Shown: positions 14,938 to 20,935 of the stretch, piece by piece
Numbering within the stretch: the first letter of the stretch is position 1
Layout of the letters: the number at the start of each line of letters is the position of its first letter
Source of the DNA: Verrucomicrobiales bacterium
GTDB lineage: Bacteria > Verrucomicrobiota > Verrucomicrobiia > Verrucomicrobiales > Akkermansiaceae
DNA: 20,935 bases
Direction of reading: 5' to 3'
NCBI GenBank assembly: GCA_003527555.1
Contig: DPWT01000036.1
Location: 1-20,935 of the forward strand
Program-made: the position numbers and the translations under genes
Notes under the pieces: model-generated
Told to the model about the DNA's origin: nothing
The model's database searches: none
What the model saw: the letters and a program-made list of their open reading frames with translations, nothing else

Positions 14938-15396
14938 TTAGCGAATTAAATCCTCTTCGTAATAGATTTTGAAGCCTGCTTTGTGTAGGACAGATGTACC
15001 AAACTGGGTGTCTTCGAGATGCATGGCCATAAGTGATCGGCCAGATGGATGAGGCATCAGTGAGTAGGCAAAATCGAGGTTCGTTTCTGCCGCTCTCAAT
15101 GTGTCAAGCGCGCGAGCAAGGCCACCACCGGTATCGGTTAGTCCAATCACGACAAGCTCGGAAGTGGTGTGTGGAATGCCTTTTTCCATGAAAATGCGCA
15201 TGGCATTATCAGGGTCTGATACTACAATTCTTATGACACATGCGTCGCGCGAGTCTTGAATACTCAGGCCAATGACATCAATGTTCTCGCCGCGCAGCAG
15301 ACGTACCAGCGAGCTGAGTGAACCAGCTCGGTTCTTCAGCATGACGGAAAACTGTACTGGGGCAGTTCCGTTGGGTTTGATTTCGCAGTCGGGCAT
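14938..15396 (-). CDS. tandem ACT-domain protein, probable amino-acid-binding regulator
   Basis: The 152-residue protein consists of two ACT-like domains and nothing else. The first (about 14-80) has the sequence [29 protein letters not shown], shown here in part: [12 protein letters not shown]. The second (about 81-150) begins at [21 protein letters not shown] domains bind amino acids and regulate enzymes such as acetolactate synthase and aspartokinase; free-standing tandem ACT proteins are usually small-molecule sensors whose partner is unknown. It lies 14 bases upstream of ruvB with no enzyme gene attached, so its target is not evident. Confidence 0.85.
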   Translation of the reverse strand: MPDCEIKPNGTAPVQFSVMLKNRAGSLSSLVRLLRGENIDVIGLSIQDSRDACVIRIVVSDPDNAMRIFMEKGIPHTTSELVVIGLTDTGGGLARALDTLRAAETNLDFAYSLMPHPSGRSLMAMHLEDTQFGTSVLHKAGFKIYYEEDLIR

Positions 15397-15464
15397 GTGA
15401 CTGCAGTATTAAACCATGATTTGGCGGCGATTATAATCTAAAAATCAATCTGTCCGATAGAAAT

Positions 15465-16751
15465 TTACATTTCCTTGATATAGATATTGGCAAATTCGAT
15501 AGCGCTACCATGGTGCTGAAGAGCAATTTTTCCTTTTTCAGGCACGCCGGGAAGCTGTGCGTTCGAAATGACAGTTTTACCGTTGAGAATGACAGTGAGG
15601 CGCTCGCCTATGAGGGTGATAAGCATGCGATTCCATTCGCCGATCGGATGATCAGCTTTTTCACTGGGAGTGAGTGCTGCACGAACTTCCTGTGGGTGTT
15701 TTTTGTTGGTACGGTAGCCGTAAACCTCACCTGAGCCTCCCGGCCAGTTCCAAAGGTTCACTTGGGAGCGGTTATTACCTCGGAAGTAGATGCCGGAGTC
15801 GAGTTCATCGACAAGAAGAATGATTGGTTTGCCGTTGGCGTCTTTTTTGGTGTCCCCTGTTTTTGGGTCGAGATATGGGCGTTTCAATTTGCGCGTTGCG
15901 GGTGCAGCCCAGCGCCAATCGATGGCAAGAGTGACATCTCCATATTCTTTTGTAGTCCACAGATTCTTGTCCTTGGCGGTTGATTTGCTGTCGTAGTGGA
16001 GAATAGCGTCACGTGCTTGCCAATGGCCGACGTGGCCTGGATCGTTGCTCCATCCTGTAAGGTCTATGCCGTTGTAGAGTTTAACAAACCCGGAAGTTAG
16101 CTTAGGTGGAGCAAGCGCCGCAGGGCTTGCTTTTGGTTGTTTTTGCCCTTCGGGAAGTTCGGTGATCTTCATTCCACGGAATTGCACGGGATCACCATGA
16201 CCGCAGAAGGCGATGTGGCCGGAGCGGCGTTTTACTCCTTTGTGCTTGGGGTATTTCTTGGCTAGTTCATCCAGATCAGCCACATTGATGATGGTGCCGT
16301 TGAGTTCCACGGTGACTTTGCTGCCGTTGACCGTGATGATTTCCTTATTCCATTCGCCGACAGGTTTGAGGAATCCTTTTTTGGCTGCCTTCAGCGTGTA
16401 GAGTCCGCCGTGGAATTGATACTCTTTGAGCTTGGCGTATTTCGGATGGGTATCATCCAGAACTTGAACTTCCATGCCGGTGTAAGCGGGGTCACCTTTG
16501 CCAGGATAATGAATTCCGATGCCATTGTTGCCGCCTGGGGGAAGCTTAAATTCAAACTCGAAGATGTAGTTGGAATACGTTTTTTTGGTGATTAGGTTCT
16601 TGCCTTTGGGAGTGCAGATGATGGCGCCGTCCTTGACTTCGTAGCCGCTACCTTTCCAGCCAGTGAGGTCTTTTCCATTGAAAAGTGAGACGGGATCAGT
16701 TGCGGAAAGAGACAGCGTGGAGAGTGAGAAAATGATGATTGGCAATTTCAT
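15465..16751 (-). CDS. secreted protein with two DUF1080 (3-keto-disaccharide hydrolase-type) domains
   Basis: DUF1080 domains have a concanavalin-like jelly roll, and some members act as 3-keto-glycoside hydrolases. The 428-residue protein has a Sec signal (residues 1-17, LPIIIFSLSTLSLSA) and two copies. The first runs from about 20 (SLFNGKDLTGW) to 200 (GHGDPVQFRGMKI), the second from about 222 (KLYNGIDLTGW) to 428 (HHGSAIEFANIYI). Each copy carries the conserved GEWN segment (GEWNKEIITVNG; GEWNRMLITLIG). A single-domain protein is the common form, so the tandem is a duplication or fusion. It fits the glycan-degrading genes elsewhere in the window. It is divergent from the serine dehydratase gene. 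Confidence 0.9.
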   Translation of the reverse strand: MKLPIIIFSLSTLSLSATDPVSLFNGKDLTGWKGSGYEVKDGAIICTPKGKNLITKKTYSNYIFEFEFKLPPGGNNGIGIHYPGKGDPAYTGMEVQVLDDTHPKYAKLKEYQFHGGLYTLKAAKKGFLKPVGEWNKEIITVNGSKVTVELNGTIINVADLDELAKKYPKHKGVKRRSGHIAFCGHGDPVQFRGMKITELPEGQKQPKASPAALAPPKLTSGFVKLYNGIDLTGWSNDPGHVGHWQARDAILHYDSKSTAKDKNLWTTKEYGDVTLAIDWRWAAPATRKLKRPYLDPKTGDTKKDANGKPIILLVDELDSGIYFRGNNRSQVNLWNWPGGSGEVYGYRTNKKHPQEVRAALTPSEKADHPIGEWNRMLITLIGERLTVILNGKTVISNAQLPGVPEKGKIALQHHGSAIEFANIYIKEM

Positions 16752-16833
16752 AATGGATGGACTAGGTTATACGCGGATAAGAGTCACGCCATTTCATCTT
16801 GGTTATTAAAATGCAAAACGCTTGTATGTGCCT

Positions 16834-16855
16834 CGAATTTCATGCGTAAAATTCG
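16834..16855. repeat. inverted repeat in the leader of the serine dehydratase gene
   Basis: CGAATTT (16834-16840) and AAATTCG (16849-16855) form a perfect seven-base stem around eight bases. It covers an upstream in-frame ATG at 16842 and lies 55 bases before the chosen start. It could be an operator or a 5' hairpin, and it supports reading this stretch as leader and not coding sequence. Confidence 0.4.
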
Positions 16856-16910
16856 CTATGCGAGTGATTTTGCTCTGCCAATTTGTCTGAAAATTTGCCA
16901 CCATCCCGTT

Positions 16911-18509
16911 ATGAGCCTGCCTCCCAGTATTTTCAACGATGTGCTTGGTCCCGTTATGCGGGGGCCGAGTAGCTCACACAGTGCGGCTGCGAATAGGATC
17001 GCACGGATCGCTCGCAATCTTGTAGGTGAGCGTGTTTGCAAGTTGATTGCGAATTACGATCCAAATGGTTCCTTGGTGACAACCCACAAGGACCAGGGGA
17101 CGGATCTAGGCCTCTACAGCGGTATTCTCGGGTGGGAACCTCACGATGCTCGATTGCCAACCTACCCGCAGGCTCTGGAAGATGCGGGAATTGAAGTGGT
17201 GGTGAATTATGTGTCCTACGATGCACCACACCCGAATTTTTACCGTCTTGAAATCATCGGGGAAAGTGGAACGTCCTACTTCCTTGATGCGACCTCCACG
17301 GGTGGAGGCATGATCGAGCTACAGGCGATCGATGGGATTCCTTTGGGTGGCGTTGGCGATCTTCACGTGTCGCTTTTCTGGCTCGATGTGCAACCTGAAC
17401 CCGCTGAGTATGAGGAGTCTAACACTTTTTTAGAAGCTGAAGCAGCGACTTGGCTTCCCGGGCAGGATGGAAGTGGCTTGTTGAGGTTTGATTCCCGTGA
17501 AATTCCTACAGACGAGGAATTGGACAAATTGGGGCAAGCGCTGGGTTCCACGCGCCATCGTGTTTTGCATGCGGTGCTGCCTATTCTATCGCGCAAAAAC
17601 CTAACTGTTCCATTTGCGCGTTGTGGTGAAATGCAGCAGCACTCTGAATTTTCAGACCGTCCGCTTTGGGAGAGTGCCGCATGTTATGAAGCGGCGCGTG
17701 GTGGTATCACGCAAGCTGACGTGCTTGAGCGCATGAAAGCTCTGGCAAAGATCATGGCGGATGCGGTGGCCGATGGTTTAAAAGGCACTGAGTATGAAGA
17801 TCGTATTCTCCCTGCGCAGAGCCCAGGATTTACTCAGGCGGAGAAAGAAGGGCGATTGATTCCAGCTGATATCAATAATAGGATTATTCGTTACGTCTCC
17901 GCATTAATGGAAATGAAATCATCCATGGGGATTATTGTGGCGGCTCCTACAGCAGGCTCATGTGGTGCCATGCCCGGTGCTGTGCTTGCTATTGCAGATG
18001 CTCTTGGTGCTAACGAAGACGAGCGGGCTAAGGCTTTGCTTGTTGCTGGGCTCATCGGTGTATTCATCACACGCGATGCCAGTTTTGCAGCCGAGGAAGG
18101 TGGCTGCATGGCCGAGTGTGGATCGGGGTCAGCGATGGCAGCCGCTGCCATTGTGCACTTGGCCGGAGGTAATACGGACCGCCAGCTTGCCGCCGCCTCA
18201 AGTGCCCTTCAGAACTGCTTTGGTATGGTTTGTGATCCTATCGCAAATCGTGTGGAGGCGCCATGTTTGGGTAAAAATGTGATGGCGGCGTCCAATGCTC
18301 TTTCATGTGCTAATATGGCATTGGCAGGCTACCAGCACCTTATCCCGTTTGACGAAGTTGTGGTTGCGATGAATAAAGTGGCTCACCAAATTCCGCGTGA
18401 GCTGCGCTGCACGAATCTGGGCGGCTTATCGATCACACCAACGGCCGATAAAATAGCTGCTGATCTGGCGGCCAAACCCTGCAACTGTAAATCATCCTGT
18501 AAGGGTTAG
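16911..18509 (+). CDS. sdaA: L-serine ammonia-lyase (iron-sulfur L-serine dehydratase)
   Basis: The enzyme deaminates L-serine to pyruvate and ammonia using a [4Fe-4S] cluster. The 532-residue protein joins the beta domain (opens with GPVMRGPSSSHSAA) to the alpha domain (APTAGSCGAMPGA, EEGGCMAECGSGSAMA). Three cluster cysteines are placed exactly as in E. coli SdaA by spacing: Cys399, Cys441 and Cys452 (intervals 42 and 11). The last residues form a cysteine-rich tail, CNCKSSCKG. In the Legionella enzyme a C-terminal cysteine reaches back as fourth cluster ligand, so the tail may do the same here. The ATG at 16911 is chosen because the family opens at the next residues. An upstream ATG at 16842 adds 23 unrelated residues and lies in a hairpin. 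The region between the two domains is longer than in E. coli. It is divergent from the DUF1080 gene. Confidence 0.95.
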   Translation: MSLPPSIFNDVLGPVMRGPSSSHSAAANRIARIARNLVGERVCKLIANYDPNGSLVTTHKDQGTDLGLYSGILGWEPHDARLPTYPQALEDAGIEVVVNYVSYDAPHPNFYRLEIIGESGTSYFLDATSTGGGMIELQAIDGIPLGGVGDLHVSLFWLDVQPEPAEYEESNTFLEAEAATWLPGQDGSGLLRFDSREIPTDEELDKLGQALGSTRHRVLHAVLPILSRKNLTVPFARCGEMQQHSEFSDRPLWESAACYEAARGGITQADVLERMKALAKIMADAVADGLKGTEYEDRILPAQSPGFTQAEKEGRLIPADINNRIIRYVSALMEMKSSMGIIVAAPTAGSCGAMPGAVLAIADALGANEDERAKALLVAGLIGVFITRDASFAAEEGGCMAECGSGSAMAAAAIVHLAGGNTDRQLAAASSALQNCFGMVCDPIANRVEAPCLGKNVMAASNALSCANMALAGYQHLIPFDEVVVAMNKVAHQIPRELRCTNLGGLSITPTADKIAADLAAKPCNCKSSCKG

Positions 18510-18545
18510 ATCGGTGACTCGTGTCAGCTCGGAAATAAATGGTGA

Positions 18546-19445
18546 CTACGGTGCTTGGTAAATATCCGTTTCGAGTGTTTTGGCTAACTCTCTTGCCGAG
18601 GAAAGTGTGCCGCCTTGTGGGACTCCGGGGCGGAGTGGTTTGGTTTCGGCGTGGATCGCTTTTTGAAATGCTATAGATCGCTTCACGACGGCATTCATAT
18701 TCTTTTTGGCAAGGAGCTGGCCGCCGTTGTCGAACTTACTGACATTGGTGTCGCCGAAGTAGGAAATGATCGATTGAGCCATGATCCAGTGTCCCTGTTT
18801 ATTTGGGTGGACGCGGTCGCGCTGCACGGTAAATTTCTTATCTTTGGTTTTTTCTGCAGCGATTTTTTGCGACATGAATGTGTGAAGGTCTGCAACGAGC
18901 CATCCGCTGTCCGTTTGTTGCGCCATCCATTTGGAGTAAGCCGTAAGCACGGAGTTGTAATCAAATCCATGCTTGTCATGGTTATCGAAGATGGGTGGGG
19001 TGACGTGCAAGATCTCGGCGCCGTATTGCTTAGCCGCAGCGCGCAGGCGCAGGTGGCCATTTTGAAAACGCGCCGATCGTTGAGGATCGAGCGGTTGATA
19101 GATGCCGCAATTCATGCCATAGCATGCGATGATGAGCTGCGGTCGCGTCTTGGCTAACACACGTTCCAGTCGCTCAAACAGGCAGGGACGTGGAAACCGA
19201 CCGCCTGCATGTCCTTTTTCGCTGAGACCCGATATGGTTTCGCTGGAAACACCGGCGTTGATCACCTCGTAGCGACGGTTAGGGAACTTTTTGACTAGCC
19301 AGGCATCAAGATAATGAACGTAGTGTCCGCCTTGTGTAATGCTGTCGCCAAGCACAAGAATACGGCGGTTATTTTCTAACAAATGGTGGTCTGCGTTAGC
19401 CACAGGCATGACGAGGAAAGAAAGAAGGATGATGAAGAGTCTCAT
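18546..19445 (-). CDS. secreted SGNH/GDSL hydrolase
   Basis: The 299-residue protein has a Sec signal (residues 1-18, LFIILLSFLVMPVANA). Its SGNH landmarks are the nucleophile block GDSITQG (Ser35), a block II glycine in NAGVSSE (Gly65), block III GMNC (Asn112) and block V RDRVHP (Asp210, His213). Block III usually ends in aspartate (GxND); here that residue is cysteine, while the functional asparagine remains. Such enzymes deacetylate sugars or cleave other esters. Beyond block V there are about 85 further residues with no landmark, rich in Lys and Ala, perhaps a helical add-on. It is convergent with the serine dehydratase gene and lies 74 bases downstream of the DUF1552 gene on the same strand. 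Confidence 0.88.
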   Translation of the reverse strand: MRLFIILLSFLVMPVANADHHLLENNRRILVLGDSITQGGHYVHYLDAWLVKKFPNRRYEVINAGVSSETISGLSEKGHAGGRFPRPCLFERLERVLAKTRPQLIIACYGMNCGIYQPLDPQRSARFQNGHLRLRAAAKQYGAEILHVTPPIFDNHDKHGFDYNSVLTAYSKWMAQQTDSGWLVADLHTFMSQKIAAEKTKDKKFTVQRDRVHPNKQGHWIMAQSIISYFGDTNVSKFDNGGQLLAKKNMNAVVKRSIAFQKAIHAETKPLRPGVPQGGTLSSARELAKTLETDIYQAP

Positions 19446-19519
19446 ATTCAGGGTATTATTCGATAACAGGTTGTTACAGTGCTTTGAGGAAGAATTGAGC
19501 TATTGTCTGGTTAATGATG

Positions 19520-20836
19520 CTAGCTTAGATTCAGCGCGCCCATCGTACTGAGGTGTTTTTCGCCGAAGCTGCTGATGTCGTGGCCATAGGAGTTGGCCAG
19601 TGAGATAAGAAACCGATTGTGGGGTGTGCCTTTGGGGAGGTTGACGAGCCGGTTCATTTTAAATCCTGAGCCTCCACCGATCACTACACAAGGGATATTG
19701 TGCAGCGTGTGTGAATTACCTTTTCCAAGCTCGTTCACCCAGACGATGGTGGTGTTATCAAGCATGTTGCCATTGCCGTCGGGTTCTGCGGTAGCTTTGA
19801 GTTTACCGGCGAGATAAGCTAACTGTTGGGCGAACCAAATGTTGATTTTTTTCAACTTGTCCTGTGCAGCTTTGTTCTTGTCAGGTTCATGGCTGAGCGA
19901 GTGGTGCCCTTCTTCAATGCCTAGCCAACGCATCCGTGCCTGACCAACCGAGCGCATGAACTGAAGTGTGCCTACTCGAGTCATATCATTTGCCATAGCA
20001 TTGACTAACAGATCAATTTGCATCCGTGCAAGTTTTGGCGTGTTATCATTTGTAATTTCAATATTAGGATCAAGTTCAGGTTCTGGGTGGACGAGTTTGC
20101 CCGCCTTTGCAGCAGCCATCATCTCCCGCTCCATGTCCGCGACCAGTTGGATATGCTGCTTGAGCAGTGCATTGTCTTCGCTGCTGAGCTTCTTTGAGAC
20201 TTTATTGAGATCGGCACCAAGCTCATCAAGGATGGATGCGTAGGTTTGTTTATCTTTCGATTGCCCATAAAGTTTTTGTAACATCTGATAGGGGTCATCG
20301 AGTGGTGCCAGTGGTTGGTTCGAGCCGGCGTAAGACATTCTCGTCCATGGGTCGGCGCGATCGGGAACTGCCACACCTACTTCAAGCGATCCAAATCGCG
20401 TTCGCGTCGCTGAGTTTTTTTGAAGGAAATTTTTGATTTCCTGATCGATAGAAATCGATGACGCCCAGCCCGCTGGTGTGTGAGATCCACCTTGGATATT
20501 ACCTGGATGAAGTCGGGCACCTGTGAGTAGGCACGACATACCACGCATGTGGCCGTCGCCATCGCCTTTGACGAGGTTGGATAGGCCCTTAATGATAAGA
20601 GTTTGATTTTTGAATGGGTTGAGAGGATTTAGGATCGAGCCGAACTCCATCTTGCTCTTTACTACCTTTGGCCAGAAGTCAGTTGGCAGTGTGCCGTTGG
20701 GTGAGAACATGACGATCAGCCGTTGCTTGCGACCCGAATTTTCGCTCCCTGCAGCGAAGCTGGGCAATCCTGTCAAGAAAGGTAGGGTAGCGGGTGCGAT
20801 ACCGAGTTGTCTGAGAAATGCGCGGCGAGTGGTCAT
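19520..20836 (-). CDS. Tat-exported DUF1552 protein
   Basis: The 438-residue protein starts with a twin-arginine signal (TRRAFLR at 3-9, then a hydrophobic stretch to SFAAG near 30). The mature part follows the DUF1552 pattern found almost only in Planctomycetes, Verrucomicrobia and Acidobacteria. It includes MFSPNGTLPTDFWP, a GISC-like block with MSCLLTGARLHPGN, SIDQEIKNFL and, near the C terminus, TTIVWVNELGKGNSH and IPCVVIGGG. Its function is unknown; the last block recalls the DUF1501/sulfatase-like alkaline phosphatase fold. Its start overlaps the stop of the upstream DUF1585-type gene by four bases (ATGA, 20833-20836), so the two are translationally coupled and probably form a partner pair. 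Confidence 0.92.
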   Translation of the reverse strand: MTTRRAFLRQLGIAPATLPFLTGLPSFAAGSENSGRKQRLIVMFSPNGTLPTDFWPKVVKSKMEFGSILNPLNPFKNQTLIIKGLSNLVKGDGDGHMRGMSCLLTGARLHPGNIQGGSHTPAGWASSISIDQEIKNFLQKNSATRTRFGSLEVGVAVPDRADPWTRMSYAGSNQPLAPLDDPYQMLQKLYGQSKDKQTYASILDELGADLNKVSKKLSSEDNALLKQHIQLVADMEREMMAAAKAGKLVHPEPELDPNIEITNDNTPKLARMQIDLLVNAMANDMTRVGTLQFMRSVGQARMRWLGIEEGHHSLSHEPDKNKAAQDKLKKINIWFAQQLAYLAGKLKATAEPDGNGNMLDNTTIVWVNELGKGNSHTLHNIPCVVIGGGSGFKMNRLVNLPKGTPHNRFLISLANSYGHDISSFGEKHLSTMGALNLS

Positions 20837-20935
20837 TTTTTCTTGGGATGGGATGGGATCAGGGCGGTGGTGGTAGTGATGTCAACGATCAGCTGACGCA
20901 TGTTAAAGTTAGTCGTTTTGAACGATTCGTGCAAG
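20833..20935 (-). CDS. C-terminal end of a DUF1592/DUF1585-type protein, partial
   Basis: A minus-strand frame is open from the right edge of the window to a TGA at 20833-20835 and encodes 33 residues ending in PSHPKKK. The segment ESFKTTNFNMRQLIVDI fits the closing helix of DUF1585, the C-terminal domain of planctomycete/verrucomicrobial DUF1587-1592-1588-1585 proteins that are normally encoded just upstream of DUF1552. The frame and the four-base overlap with the DUF1552 start support a real gene. The length visible is short, so the family call rests partly on context. The usual final phrase of DUF1585 (serine-x-alanine-Phe) reads TTTTAL here. Confidence 0.65.
   Translation of the reverse strand, partial: LHESFKTTNFNMRQLIVDITTTTALIPSHPKKK

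Noticed and set aside
16799..16827. TTGGTT and TTGTAT spaced by 17 bases ahead of sdaA as a sigma-70 promoter
   Set aside because: The -10 element matches only three of six consensus bases.
18615..19157. 180-codon open frame on the plus strand opposite the SGNH hydrolase gene
   Set aside because: It lies fully inside a gene with conserved catalytic blocks on the other strand, has no recognisable domain and reads as out-of-frame sequence.
1..20935. Mobile elements, CRISPR arrays, tRNA or rRNA genes
   Set aside because: No transposase, integrase, regularly spaced repeats, cloverleaf-like segments or rRNA-like stretches were seen on either strand.

Overview
The window looks like chromosomal DNA of a Verrucomicrobiota bacterium, probably a free-living, glycan-degrading member of the Verrucomicrobiae. 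That placement is an inference from family content. It rests on a Tat-exported DUF1552 protein whose start overlaps the end of a DUF1585-type protein, a secreted tandem DUF1080 protein, a secreted FAD_oxidored-type flavoprotein, a LamG/SASA esterase-like protein, a CE15 esterase and a membrane-anchored SAM methyltransferase. I see no phage, integrase, transposase, CRISPR array, rRNA or tRNA. No gene-free stretch exceeds about 160 bases. None of the starts I judged has a convincing Shine-Dalgarno sequence.

Layout. (1) About 1-7000 is a secreted-enzyme region: the 3' part of a LamG-LamG-SASA protein; a convergent secreted flavoprotein; a GH20 hexosaminidase divergent from it; and an unknown secreted protein overlapped by 4 bases by a CE15 glucuronoyl-esterase-like gene. 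(2) About 7000-9950 holds yjdM (PhnA family), convergent with the ammonium channel gene amt. Upstream of amt on the minus strand lie an unknown 162-residue protein and a TruC-type tRNA pseudouridine synthase. (3) About 9990-12480 is a tight plus-strand trio: membrane-anchored methyltransferase, spermidine-synthase-like protein, EamA transporter. (4) About 12500-15400 is a minus-strand housekeeping run: a double ACT-domain protein and ruvB, then a Fur-family regulator, then cvfB. (5) About 15465-20935 holds a secreted tandem DUF1080 protein divergent from a fused iron-sulfur L-serine dehydratase, then an SGNH hydrolase, and the DUF1552 gene with its truncated DUF1585 partner.

How the parts fit. 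The first and last regions fit periplasmic or outer-membrane breakdown of substituted glycans (N-acetylhexosamine removal, ester cleavage, oxidation, carbohydrate binding). The middle is nitrogen uptake, tRNA and rRNA-type modification, recombination repair and metal-responsive control. No single operon joins the two. The least understood elements are the methyltransferase/spermidine-synthase-like/EamA trio, the unknown protein coupled to the CE15 esterase, and the SASA domain that has lost catalytic residues. Two of the convergent gene pairs share long hairpins built across their stop codons.
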